The notes: generated from the letters alone by a model not told the origin. A stretch of DNA of 29,640 bases from SYFY01 sp043719475 (GCA_043719475.1 JAYSTS010000400.1:1-29640); one strand, 5' to 3'. Positions 8,063-15,719 are shown, numbered from the stretch's first letter. A program made the numbers and translations.

Positions 8063-8472
8063 GCGAGAGGCACTGCCTGTAGCGCATCAGCTGGCAACGA
8101 ATCGGCCGGCAACTCTGACCAGAGTTTTTCCAGTTCATACAACGCTCGCGCATCCTTCTGCATGACATGCACAACCACGTCACCGAAATCGACCAGAACC
8201 CACTCGTTGGTTTCTCGTCCTTCCACGCCAATCGTACGCTCCCCAATCAAACGGGCGCCTTCGATGACACGATCAACCAGTGCATTGACATGCCGTCCGG
8301 TATTCCCTGTGACGACAACCATCACATCCGTGAAACTGCACAGCTGTTTGACGTCCAATACCACTGGTTCGACGGCTTTGCCATCTTCCAGTGCTGCGAC
8401 GATGACCTGCTCCAGTTTTTGTGTCTGTGGAACTTGTTTGGCCGGTTTAGCTCGCTTCGCGGCTTTCTTCAT
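8059..8472 (-). CDS. rsfS: Ribosome silencing factor RsfS
   Basis: RsfS binds ribosomal protein L14 (rplN is also in this window) and blocks 30S-50S joining when nutrients are scarce. The 137-residue protein has the conserved core VVLDVKQLCSFTDVMVVVTGNTGRHVNAL, GVEGRETNEWVLVDFGDVVVHVM and YELEKLWS. A Lys/Ala-rich N-terminal extension of about 18 residues (MKKAAKRAKPAKQ) and a short C-terminal tail make it longer than the E. coli protein. The ATG at 8472 has an AAGGAAA element about 10 nt upstream. The gene overlaps the end of nadD by 26 nt and rlmH by 4 nt. Confidence 0.95.
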   Translation of the reverse strand: MKKAAKRAKPAKQVPQTQKLEQVIVAALEDGKAVEPVVLDVKQLCSFTDVMVVVTGNTGRHVNALVDRVIEGARLIGERTIGVEGRETNEWVLVDFGDVVVHVMQKDARALYELEKLWSELPADSLPADALQAVPLA

Positions 8473-9112
8473 AAAGATGATTTTCCTTGATGTAATTCAG
8501 TACCGTCGGTGGCAACCACTGATCGACACACTCCGCGCGCCGAAGACAATCTCTGATCATGGTGGAAGAGACGACTGGCAGGGTCTCATCCGAGAGCATG
8601 ACTTCACCATGGTTCTCACAAGATAACGCACGAACACGACGCAGCCTTACGAAGTGTTCCAGTTCAGCAGACCAATCGGAGCGGTGATCTCGTCGCGCAA
8701 ATACCAGAAAGCTGGTGAGTCGGAAGACCTCTTCTACCCGCCGCCAGCTGAGGATTTGTGCGAAGGCATCATCGCCAATGATCCATACCCGTCGCTCTGC
8801 GCGGTCGGTTTCGGTTCGCCACTCCAACAGGTCTATGGTGTAGGACGGTCCTGCACGCCCGAGATCCGACGCATCCGCAACAAGACCTTCAGAACTTTCG
8901 CAGGCGAGCTGCACCATCGTGAGTCGATGTCGCGCCGCACTGATCACTGCGTTCGACCGTTTGTGATCCCGCTTGTGATCCCGTTTGTGATAAGGGTCAG
9001 CCGCAACAACCAGACGCACCGTATCGATGCCGAGCAACCGTCGCGCCGCCTTCGCTGCGGCCAGATGCCCGACATGTACCGGATCAAACGTTCCGCCAAG
9101 TAGGGCAATCAA
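8447..9112 (-). CDS. nadD: Nicotinate-nucleotide adenylyltransferase NadD
   Basis: NadD makes nicotinate adenine dinucleotide from nicotinate mononucleotide and ATP in NAD biosynthesis. The 221-residue protein has the nucleotidyltransferase GGTFDPVHVGH motif (residues 6-16) and the C-terminal SSTMIR motif. Because the GGTFDP motif begins at residue 6, the TTG at 9112 must be the start or very near it; it shares TTGA with the proA stop. Residues 42-52 read HKRDHKRDHKR, a short basic tandem repeat right after the conserved DPYHKR region, encoded by a 12-bp DNA repeat. The gene extends 26 nt into rsfS. Confidence 0.95.
   Translation of the reverse strand: MIALLGGTFDPVHVGHLAAAKAARRLLGIDTVRLVVAADPYHKRDHKRDHKRSNAVISAARHRLTMVQLACESSEGLVADASDLGRAGPSYTIDLLEWRTETDRAERRVWIIGDDAFAQILSWRRVEEVFRLTSFLVFARRDHRSDWSAELEHFVRLRRVRALSCENHGEVMLSDETLPVVSSTMIRDCLRRAECVDQWLPPTVLNYIKENHLYEESREAS
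8959..8994. repeat. 12-bp repeat (three copies) within nadD
   Basis: Three consecutive units at 8959-8970, 8971-8982 and 8983-8994 follow the pattern GTTTGTGATCCC. The second has one change, and the third diverges in its last bases. They encode the HKRD/HKRD/HKR series of NadD. The repeat length is a multiple of three, so the frame is kept. Confidence 0.85.
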
Positions 9113-10383
9113 CGCTTGCGTACTTCGCCTTGTCCGTAGACCACGTACTTCTGGGTTGTCAGCCCTTCGAGACCAACCGGTCCCCTGGCATGCAGTTTGT
9201 CTGTGGAGATCCCGATTTCGGCACCCAGACCAAATTCAAATCCGTCTGCAAACTGCGTCGATGTATTCACCATCACCGACGCTGAATCCACTTCCGTAAC
9301 AAATCGCCTTGAGGCAACCAGATCTGCGGTGACAATCGCATCGGTGTGCTGCGAGCCATAACAGTTGATGTGCTCAATCGCCGCATCCAGTGAAGCGACC
9401 ACCCGCACCGCCAGGATTGGACCGAGGTATTCCGCATACCAGTCTTCTTCTGTTGCTGCACGGGCGGAGGGAATGCGGGCCAGTGTGGCAGCGCACCCCC
9501 TCAGTTCAACGCCTGCAGCGAGAAAGCGTTGTTCCAGCAGTGGCAACAATTCATCCGCTCGATCCTGATGCACCAGCAAAGTTTCAATCGCATTGCATAC
9601 CGCGTACTTCTCGGTCTTCGAGTTCACGGCGATTTCTATCGCCATGTGCGCATCAGCACTGGCATCAATATAGACGTGGCAGATCCCATCCAGGTGTTTG
9701 ATGACCGGAATGCGTGTTTCGCTGGCTATCCTCTCGATCAGCCCTCGGCCACCTCGCGGAATAATCACGTCCACCAGCCCCACCTGGCGCACCAGTGCTC
9801 CAACCGCCGCGCGATCCGTGGTATCAATCACTTGCACGGCTTCCACCGGCAGGCTCCCGGCGATCAGACCTTCCGCAATGCACCGAGCAAGGGCCCGATT
9901 CGACTCGATGGCTTCGCTGCCACCACGCAGAATGCAGGCATTCCCGGACTTCAGACATAGCGCGGCCGCATCAACTGTCACGTTGGGACGTGACTCATAG
10001 ATGATCCCAACGACCCCCAGGGGTACGCGCATTCGTCCAATCTGCAGACCGGATGGCACAAAGTGCAGGTCACTGATCTGCCCGACCGGATCGGGCAAGG
10101 AATCGACTTGAAGTACACCCTCGATCATTCGATTAACGCCCGCCTGATCGATAACCAGCCGGTCCAGCAGCGGTTGATCAAGGCCGGTTTTCCTGGCTCG
10201 CGCCAGATCGAGGGCGTTGGCAGCAATCAATGCCTCGCTATGGCGCGCAAGCGCCTCGGCAATGCCTCGTAAAGCCTGGGAGCGGGCATTGGTTGGCGCA
10301 GCAGCCATGCGGCGGGACGCCTGCCGGGCCTGCTCGGCAATGGCACGTACCTGGAGATCGACATCTGTCAGCGGTGCATTCAT
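9109..10383 (-). CDS. proA: Gamma-glutamyl phosphate reductase ProA
   Basis: ProA reduces gamma-glutamyl phosphate to glutamate-5-semialdehyde with NADPH, the second step of proline synthesis. The 424-residue protein has the aldehyde-dehydrogenase-like layout: PLGVVGIIYESRPNVT, LKSGNACILRGGSEA, VIIPRGGRGLI, and the active-site cysteine in KYAVCNAIETLL (Cys263). The C-terminus is GLGAEIGISTDKLHARGPVGLEGLTTQKYVVYG. ATG at 10383 is preferred over GTG at 10389 because GGGAAGG sits about 8 nt upstream of the ATG. proB is not adjacent. The gene is followed directly by nadD. Confidence 0.97.
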   Translation of the reverse strand: MNAPLTDVDLQVRAIAEQARQASRRMAAAPTNARSQALRGIAEALARHSEALIAANALDLARARKTGLDQPLLDRLVIDQAGVNRMIEGVLQVDSLPDPVGQISDLHFVPSGLQIGRMRVPLGVVGIIYESRPNVTVDAAALCLKSGNACILRGGSEAIESNRALARCIAEGLIAGSLPVEAVQVIDTTDRAAVGALVRQVGLVDVIIPRGGRGLIERIASETRIPVIKHLDGICHVYIDASADAHMAIEIAVNSKTEKYAVCNAIETLLVHQDRADELLPLLEQRFLAAGVELRGCAATLARIPSARAATEEDWYAEYLGPILAVRVVASLDAAIEHINCYGSQHTDAIVTADLVASRRFVTEVDSASVMVNTSTQFADGFEFGLGAEIGISTDKLHARGPVGLEGLTTQKYVVYGQGEVRKR

Positions 10384-10425
10384 TTGCACACCTTCCCTGA
10401 TCCCGGAATGAACTCAACAGCACCA

Positions 10426-10453
10426 ATTATAACCAGAAAGCCCCGTGGATCAG
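10426..10453 (-). promoter_or_regulatory. Candidate sigma70 promoter for proA
   Basis: On the minus strand a perfect TATAAT (10431-10426) lies 16 bp downstream of CTGATC (10453-10448), which matches the -35 consensus at three of six positions. It is about 45 bp upstream of the proA start and immediately downstream of the repeat arrays. The strong -10 is what supports it; the -35 is weak. Confidence 0.5.
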
Positions 10454-10457
10454 TCAT

Positions 10458-10491
10458 TTATGGGCAATGAGCAGTTATGGGCAATGAGCAG
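10458..10491. repeat. 17-bp direct tandem repeat, two perfect copies (array A)
   Basis: The unit TTATGGGCAATGAGCAG occurs at 10458-10474 and again at 10475-10491 without a mismatch. It lies in the spacer between the LON-domain gene and proA, just upstream of the candidate proA promoter. It is a different sequence from array B, but has the same 17-bp period. Confidence 0.92.
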
Positions 10492-10503
10492 TTCGGCATC
10501 GAG

Positions 10504-10571
10504 TGTTTGGGAGTCAAAAAGTTGTGGGAGTTGAAAAGTTGTAGGAGTTAAAAAGTTGTAGGAGTTAAAAA
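10504..10571. repeat. 17-bp tandem repeat, four copies (array B)
   Basis: Units start at 10504, 10521, 10538 and 10555. The last two are identical (GTTGTAGGAGTTAAAAA), and the first two differ at a few positions. The fourth copy runs over the stop codon of the LON-domain gene (10565-10567), so the array has invaded or grown from its 3' end. The graded divergence looks like expansion from the gene-proximal side. A polypurine-rich plus strand (GGAGTTAAAAA) gives every copy the same phase. Confidence 0.92.
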
Positions 10572-11191
10572 GTGCGCATTGGGGGATCTCCCCGCAGCTT
10601 CGACACAAGCCGCCTGAGTTCCGCAAGGCGCTCCCGTGCCGACTGCATTTGCAGCAGGCTCTGTTTGATCTCCGGTTCAATCGGTAGCAGCTCTGCTAGT
10701 CGCCAACTGACCGAGCGTCCATCGTCAAAGTCCACCTGGAGGCCAAGCTTCTGAACCATCGGATGCATCACCAGCTCTCGAAGAATGTCCACCAAAGCCT
10801 CATCGTCCGGCAAGAGGCCGGCCGGTGGCTCATCGACGAGCAGCTCAACCTGGGCAAGGAGGAGATGATCTGCCTGCTCGCGCGTACTGGTAACACGGAA
10901 CTTTCGCTCGCCCTTGCAGACGATGCCCAGCATACCGTCACTCAGCTGATTGAAATCAGCGATGCCTGCAGTGGTGCCTACTGAGAAGATCTCCGGCTGC
11001 AGGTCTTCGCGCTGCACCCGCGCCTCGACGCCGTGACGGATCAACACGACGCCAAACACCTCGCTCTGGCGGGTACAGCGGCGGACCATATCCACGTAGC
11101 GGGTTTCGAAAATTCGAAGCGGCAAAGTTCCGGCCGGAAACAACACCGTGCGCAAGGGGAACAACGCAATCTCCAGACGCTCCACTACCAC
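10565..11191 (-). CDS. LON substrate-binding domain protein
   Basis: This is a 208-residue protein consisting of the N-terminal domain of Lon protease alone, with no AAA+ or peptidase part. The beginning LEIALFPLRTVLFPAGTLPLRIFETRYVDMVRRC is characteristic, followed by FGVVLI, VGTTAGIADFNQLSDGMLGIVCKGERKFRV and a C-terminal helical bundle (SLLQMQSARERLAELRRLV). Stand-alone members are common in proteobacteria, and their role is not established; peptide or protein binding is inferred from Lon. The start is a GTG at 11191 with GGGAGG about 9 nt upstream. It is the first gene of the minus-strand cluster, and its stop lies inside the 17-bp repeat array. Confidence 0.85.
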   Translation of the reverse strand: MVVERLEIALFPLRTVLFPAGTLPLRIFETRYVDMVRRCTRQSEVFGVVLIRHGVEARVQREDLQPEIFSVGTTAGIADFNQLSDGMLGIVCKGERKFRVTSTREQADHLLLAQVELLVDEPPAGLLPDDEALVDILRELVMHPMVQKLGLQVDFDDGRSVSWRLAELLPIEPEIKQSLLQMQSARERLAELRRLVSKLRGDPPMRTF

Positions 11192-11308
11192 TCCTGCTCA
11201 CCTCCCGCAATTCCGGAACATTCAATCCTATGGCTTCGGCCGTCAGCTGGGACGGTTGGGGCCTGCTCTCTGATTCGAGCCGCCGCTGACTGCCAGGGAG
11301 CGGTTAAC

Positions 11309-11335
11309 ATGACAAATCGAAGAATCGAGCCTTGA
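11309..11335 (+). CDS. Possible 8-codon leader ORF upstream of the hydrolase gene
   Basis: ATG at 11309 is preceded at a good distance by AGGGAG and opens an 8-residue frame (MTNRRIEP) that stops with TGA at 11333-11335. The stop overlaps a TTG that begins the hydrolase frame (TTGA). The coding evidence is only the ribosome-binding site and the overlap, and no family resemblance is possible at this length. It may be a translational coupler, or simply chance. Confidence 0.3.
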   Translation: MTNRRIEP

Positions 11336-12087
11336 AGCCCGTGATGCAAGAATATTCGAAGCGCTCCTTCGTCGCTCCAGTCGCCGGTGGATTCAACGTC
11401 AGCCACGACGTGTACACCGCAGGCCAAGGGCCTATCGTGGTGATCATCCAGGAATTGCCTGGCATTGGTCCGCAGACCCTGGCTCTTGCTGGACGGCTGC
11501 GCGACGAAGGTTTTACCACCATCCTGCCGCATCTGTTTGGCCCACTCGGCAAGATTTCGATGATTGGCAACCTCGTGCGCGTCATGTGCATGCGACGGGA
11601 ATTCAGACTACTGGAAAAGCATGGGACCAGTCCGATTGTCGACTGGTTGCGTGCACTGTGTCAGGAGTTGCGGGTAAAGCACGGTGTCAAAGGTGTGGCG
11701 ACCATCGGCATGTGCCTGACCGGCAATTTCGCGATTTCGCTGATGGCCGACGACAGCGTGCTCGCCGGGGTCGCGTCGCAACCATCGATGCCCATCCGAG
11801 ACCAGTCAGCGCTGCACATGTCGCCAAAGGACATCGACAAAATCAAATCCAGGATGGACGCGATTCAGCCGATGCTTGGTTACCGCTTCGCTGAAGACCG
11901 CCTATGCACAGCGGCGAAGTTCACGGCCATCGATAAGGCATTCAACACCGATCGCGAACGAATTCGCCTGCGAACCCTGCCAGGCAAAGGGCACTCGGTT
12001 CTGACGCTGGACTTCGTCGACTCGACGGACCATCCCACGGCTCGGGCACTGGCAGAGATCGTCGACTACTTTCACAGCGCGCTGTAA
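11332..12087 (+). CDS. Dienelactone hydrolase family protein
   Basis: This is an alpha/beta-hydrolase of the dienelactone hydrolase family, about 251 residues. Visible are IVVIIQELPGIGP (the usual E-x-x-G turn near residue 41), the nucleophile elbow GMCLTGN with Cys128, an acidic residue around Asp189, and the histidine in LPGKGHSVL (His221). The elbow usually reads GxCxGG, so the Thr/Asn variant is slightly unusual. The substrate is not predictable. The longest frame starts at TTG 11332, which overlaps the mini-ORF stop. An ATG at 11344 is the main alternative, but neither has a strong ribosome-binding site of its own. The gene is divergent from the LON-domain gene and ends at its own terminator. 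Confidence 0.82.
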   Translation: MKPVMQEYSKRSFVAPVAGGFNVSHDVYTAGQGPIVVIIQELPGIGPQTLALAGRLRDEGFTTILPHLFGPLGKISMIGNLVRVMCMRREFRLLEKHGTSPIVDWLRALCQELRVKHGVKGVATIGMCLTGNFAISLMADDSVLAGVASQPSMPIRDQSALHMSPKDIDKIKSRMDAIQPMLGYRFAEDRLCTAAKFTAIDKAFNTDRERIRLRTLPGKGHSVLTLDFVDSTDHPTARALAEIVDYFHSAL

Positions 12088-12101
12088 GTTCTTGAATCAA
12101 C

Positions 12102-12126
12102 ACGCGCAATAACTACGCGTTTTTTC
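12102..12126 (+). terminator. Rho-independent terminator of the hydrolase gene
   Basis: Arms ACGCG (12102-12106) and CGCGT (12116-12120) with a 9-nt loop are followed directly by a T-run up to about 12126. It is 14 nt after the hydrolase stop. The stem is short but G+C-rich. The convergent ssb ends at 12149. Confidence 0.65.
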
Positions 12127-12148
12127 CAGTCCTGAGTCCCGAACTTTT

Positions 12149-12634
12149 TTAGAACGGAATGTCGTCGTCGAAATCATCATCGGCCGGCAATGTCGGGCGA
12201 TTGTCGTAGGCTGGACCCGATGGCGACTGACGCGATTCGAAACCACTTGGTGCGCCACCACCTGCGCCACCGCCTGCTCCACCGCCTGGGCGGCCCTCAC
12301 CCTTGCCATCGAGCATCTGCATCTCACGGGCGACAATTTCTGTGCGGTAGTGCTTCTGGCCATCCTTATCCCAGGATTGCGTTCGCAACTGGCCTTCAAG
12401 ATAGACCTTGGATCCTTTGCGCAGATATTCCGAAGCGATTTCAGCCAATCGCTTGAAGCACACGATGTTGTGCCACTCAGTGCGCTCCTGGGTCTGGCCA
12501 GTTTGTTTATCTCGCCAGCCTTCCGAGGTGGCAATGCTGAAAGTGGTCACCGGATCGCCGCTGGGCAGATACTTCGTTTCCGGATCGCGACCAAGGTTGC
12601 CGACGAGGATGACTTTGTTGATACCGCGTGCCAT
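12149..12634 (-). CDS. ssb: Single-stranded DNA-binding protein
   Basis: SSB coats single-stranded DNA during replication, recombination and repair, and recruits partner enzymes through its acidic tail. The 161-residue protein has the OB-fold domain (about residues 1-110: ARGINKVILVGNLGRDPETKY, TSEGWRDKQTGQTQERTEWHNIV, EYLRKGSKVYLEGQLRTQSW). A Gly-rich linker follows (GGGAGGGAGGGAPSG), and then the invariant tail DDDFDDDIPF. The ATG at 12634 gives the canonical MARGINKV start. It is transcribed divergently from uvrA, as in many gammaproteobacteria. Confidence 0.98.
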   Translation of the reverse strand: MARGINKVILVGNLGRDPETKYLPSGDPVTTFSIATSEGWRDKQTGQTQERTEWHNIVCFKRLAEIASEYLRKGSKVYLEGQLRTQSWDKDGQKHYRTEIVAREMQMLDGKGEGRPGGGAGGGAGGGAPSGFESRQSPSGPAYDNRPTLPADDDFDDDIPF

Positions 12635-12654
12635 GAGGGTGCTCTCGCTGATCG

Positions 12655-12705
12655 CTGCTGGTGATTCGAAGCCAGCAGTCTAAACCAAGCCAAGACGCAG
12701 GCCAA
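12655..12705 (-). promoter_or_regulatory. Candidate ssb promoter with overlapping inverted repeat
   Basis: On the minus strand TTGGCC (12705-12700) and TAGACT (12682-12677) are separated by 17 bp, each matching consensus at four of six positions. They lie about 45 bp upstream of the ssb ATG. An inverted repeat CTGCTGG-N10-CCAGCAG (12655-12661 and 12672-12678) overlaps the -10 and the presumed start site. It could act as an operator or as a 5' mRNA hairpin. It does not match the enterobacterial LexA box. Confidence 0.45.
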
Positions 12706-12830
12706 AAGGATTGGTCACCCGGTTTCGTGTGCGTACTCGGCGATTTGCTTGCTGCGATCTGGCTCACCCGCTATCGTCGACGGTTCGCCCCCGCATGGGC
12801 AATCCCAACCTTTGAGACAATCGTAATATC

Positions 12831-15671
12831 GTGGCGGACACCATTTCGGTGCGAGGTGCGCGCACCCACAATCTGAAGAACATCGATCTCGATCTGCCAC
12901 GTGACAAGCTCGTGGTCATCACCGGGCTCTCGGGGTCGGGCAAATCTTCGCTTGCTTTCGATACCTTGTATGCCGAAGGCCAGCGACGCTACGTCGAATC
13001 ACTGTCGGCTTATGCACGCCAATTCCTGTCGATGATGGAAAAGCCGGACGTCGATCACATCGAAGGACTGTCACCCGCGATTTCCATCGAGCAGAAGTCG
13101 ACGTCGCACAACCCTCGCTCAACCGTGGGCACGATCACTGAAATATACGACTACCTTCGCCTGCTCTACGCCCGGGTTGGCGAGCCTAGATGCCCCACCC
13201 ACGATGCACCGCTTGCGGCACAAACGGTCAGCCAGATGGTGGATCAGGTACTCGCGCTGCCAGGTGACAGACGCATCATGATCCTCGCGCCGGTCATCAA
13301 CGATCGCAAAGGTGAACACCTGCATGTATTCAAGGAACTGGTTGCCGGTGGTTTCATTCGCGCGCGCGTGGACGGGCTTGTTGTGGACCTGGATAGCCCG
13401 CCAGATCTCGACAAGAACAAAAAACACACCATCGAGGCTGTCATCGATCGATTGCGTGTACGTGAAGACATCAAACAGCGGCTCGCCGAATCGTTCGAGA
13501 CCGCGCTGCAACTTGCCGAAGGTGTGGCCCGCGTGTGCGACATGGACAACGCCGACACTGAGGAGCTGATTTTCAGCGCCCGCTTTGCCTGTCCACATTG
13601 TGGTTACAGCATCAGCGAACTCGAGCCTCGAATGTTCTCCTTCAACAACCCGGCCGGCGCATGCCCCGAGTGTGATGGCCTGGGTGTCACACAGTTCTTT
13701 GATCCGGACCTTCTGATAGGGGATCCTGAACTCTCACTCGCCGAAGGAGCCATCCGCGGCTGGGATAGGAAGAACATCTACTACTTCCACATGCTCTCGT
13801 CACTGGCCAGGCACTACGGCTTCGATGTCGATGTGCCATACAAGAAACTCAGCAAAAAACACCAGAAGGCAATTCTGCAGGGTAGTGGTACCGAGCGGAT
13901 CGACTTCACTTATGTGAACGAACGAGGCGATAGCATACAGCGGAGCCATCGGTTCGAAGGGGTGATTCCCAACATGGATCGACGCTATCGTGAAACGGAC
14001 AGCTCGATGGTGCGCGAAAATCTACAGAAATACCTGCGTAGCGCAGCCTGCCCGTCCTGTTCGGGTTCGCGACTGCGTGAAGCCTCGCGTCACGTCTTCA
14101 TCAACGGTACCAACCTGCCGCAGATCACAACGCGTGCGGTGGAAGACGCACTGTCCTATTTTGGTGAGCTCAAGCTGCAAGGTCAGCGTGCAACCATCGC
14201 GTCAAAAATTCTGAAGGAAATCCAGGCGCGCCTGCAATTTCTGGTTGATGTCGGGCTCAACTATCTGACACTTGATCGCAGCGCTGACACCTTGTCAGGT
14301 GGAGAAGCGCAACGAATTCGGCTGGCGAGCCAGATCGGTGCAGGGCTGGTTGGTGTGATGTACATCCTCGATGAACCTTCCATTGGTCTGCATCAGCGCG
14401 ACAACGAGCGTCTGCTTCGAACGCTGACCCACCTTCGAGATCTCGGCAATACCGTATTGGTGGTCGAACACGATGAAGAAGCCATCCGCTCTGCCGACTA
14501 CATCGTGGACATCGGTCCCGGTGCCGGCGTACATGGCGGTCACATCGTCGCTCAAGGGAAGCTGAAGGACATTCTCGCCAGCAAAAACTCAATCACAGGT
14601 CAGTACCTGAGTGGAGTCCGCAGGATCGCGATCCCCGCTAAACGCCATCGGATGCAAGCCGACCAGTGCATCAAGCTGATCGGCGCGTCCGGTAACAATT
14701 TGCAGGATGTCACCATCGAAATTCCCTGCGGACTGATGACTTGCGTGACGGGCGTTTCTGGTTCGGGCAAGTCCACCCTGATCAATCACACCTTGTTTCC
14801 CATCGCAGCGCAAAAACTGAACGGTGCGACAACTATCAAGCCAGGCCCATTTCGCAGCATCGAAGGACTTGATCACGTCGACAAAGTGGTCGATATCGAC
14901 CAAAGCCCGATCGGCCGAACGCCTCGTTCAAATCCGGCAACGTACACCGGTTTGTTTACACCAATTCGGGAACTCTTCGCCCAGACTCAGGAAGCCAGAG
15001 CTCGCGGTTATCTTCCTGGTCGGTTCAGCTTCAACGTCAAGGGCGGACGTTGTGAAGCTTGTCAGGGCGACGGTGTCATCAAAGTTGAAATGCACTTTCT
15101 TCCAGACATCTATGTGTCCTGCGACGTTTGCCACAGCAAGCGGTACAACCGCGAAACGCTCGATGTTGTCTACAAGTCGAAGAACATCCACGACGTGCTG
15201 AACATGACGGTAGAAGAAGCGCGCGTGTTTTTCGATGCCGTACCGACCCTGTCTTCCAAGTTACAGACACTGATGGACGTGGGCCTGTCGTATATTCGTC
15301 TTGGCCAGAGCGCCACCACCCTCTCTGGAGGGGAAGCGCAACGCGTGAAACTATCTCGTGAGCTGTCTCGTCGCGACACCGGCAAGACGCTCTATATCCT
15401 CGACGAGCCAACCACCGGCTTGCACTTCCACGATATCGAACAACTGTTAGGTGTGCTGCACAGGTTACGAGATCAAGGCAACACGATCGTCGTCATTGAA
15501 CACAATCTCGATGTCATCAAGACGGCGGACTGGATCATCGATCTCGGGCCGGAAGGTGGCTCGGGTGGTGGCCGGATACTTGCAATCGGAACGCCGGAAG
15601 CAGTGGCAAAAAACAAAGCGTCGCACACCGGACGGTTTCTGAAAGCTACGTTGGCTGCAAAGAACAAGTAG
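12831..15671 (+). CDS. uvrA: Excinuclease ABC subunit A UvrA
   Basis: UvrA is the damage-recognition ATPase of nucleotide excision repair, acting as a dimer with UvrB. The 946 residues contain two ABC modules: Walker A GLSGSGKSS near residue 32 and GVSGSGKST near 640, with LSGGEAQR signatures in each half and Walker B ILDEPSIGLH and ILDEPTTGLH. The zinc modules CPHCGY...CPECDGLG and CEACQGDG...CDVCHSKRYN are intact. The GTG at 12831 aligns with the start of E. coli UvrA (940 residues). The bases just before it (TAATATC) contain no Shine-Dalgarno sequence, so initiation may be weak or leaderless. I see no clear promoter in the 196-bp ssb-uvrA spacer for this side. Confidence 0.98.
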   Translation: MADTISVRGARTHNLKNIDLDLPRDKLVVITGLSGSGKSSLAFDTLYAEGQRRYVESLSAYARQFLSMMEKPDVDHIEGLSPAISIEQKSTSHNPRSTVGTITEIYDYLRLLYARVGEPRCPTHDAPLAAQTVSQMVDQVLALPGDRRIMILAPVINDRKGEHLHVFKELVAGGFIRARVDGLVVDLDSPPDLDKNKKHTIEAVIDRLRVREDIKQRLAESFETALQLAEGVARVCDMDNADTEELIFSARFACPHCGYSISELEPRMFSFNNPAGACPECDGLGVTQFFDPDLLIGDPELSLAEGAIRGWDRKNIYYFHMLSSLARHYGFDVDVPYKKLSKKHQKAILQGSGTERIDFTYVNERGDSIQRSHRFEGVIPNMDRRYRETDSSMVRENLQKYLRSAACPSCSGSRLREASRHVFINGTNLPQITTRAVEDALSYFGELKLQGQRATIASKILKEIQARLQFLVDVGLNYLTLDRSADTLSGGEAQRIRLASQIGAGLVGVMYILDEPSIGLHQRDNERLLRTLTHLRDLGNTVLVVEHDEEAIRSADYIVDIGPGAGVHGGHIVAQGKLKDILASKNSITGQYLSGVRRIAIPAKRHRMQADQCIKLIGASGNNLQDVTIEIPCGLMTCVTGVSGSGKSTLINHTLFPIAAQKLNGATTIKPGPFRSIEGLDHVDKVVDIDQSPIGRTPRSNPATYTGLFTPIRELFAQTQEARARGYLPGRFSFNVKGGRCEACQGDGVIKVEMHFLPDIYVSCDVCHSKRYNRETLDVVYKSKNIHDVLNMTVEEARVFFDAVPTLSSKLQTLMDVGLSYIRLGQSATTLSGGEAQRVKLSRELSRRDTGKTLYILDEPTTGLHFHDIEQLLGVLHRLRDQGNTIVVIEHNLDVIKTADWIIDLGPEGGSGGGRILAIGTPEAVAKNKASHTGRFLKATLAAKNK

Positions 15672-15694
15672 TTGTTTGTTTGGTCCTGAAAGCA

Positions 15695-15719
15695 ACGAGC
15701 CCGGATTACCCGGGCTCGT
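15695..15719. terminator. Bidirectional terminator between uvrA and rplQ
   Basis: A perfect 10-bp stem (ACGAGCCCGG / CCGGGCTCGT) with a 5-nt loop lies between the convergent uvrA and rplQ ends. The T-tract is weak on both sides, slightly better on the minus strand (TTGCTTTC). It probably ends the ribosomal transcript as well as uvrA. Confidence 0.75.

Noticed and set aside
10458..10571. Possible CRISPR array from the regularly spaced repeats
   Set aside because: Units are 17 bp, directly abutting, without unique spacers, and there are no cas genes in the window.
12635..12830. LexA/SOS box expected between ssb and uvrA
   Set aside because: I scanned both strands for CTGT-N8-ACAG and found no acceptable match; the only palindrome has a different sequence and spacing.
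12741..12830. uvrA promoter with TAATAT at 12823-12829
   Set aside because: The hexamer is directly before the GTG start and has no -35 at a workable distance. A TTGCTG-N17-TATCGT pair further upstream is too weak to call.
13119..13598. 159-codon minus-strand open frame inside uvrA
   Set aside because: It is fully antisense to conserved uvrA codons with no recognisable domain; it is a shadow of codon bias.
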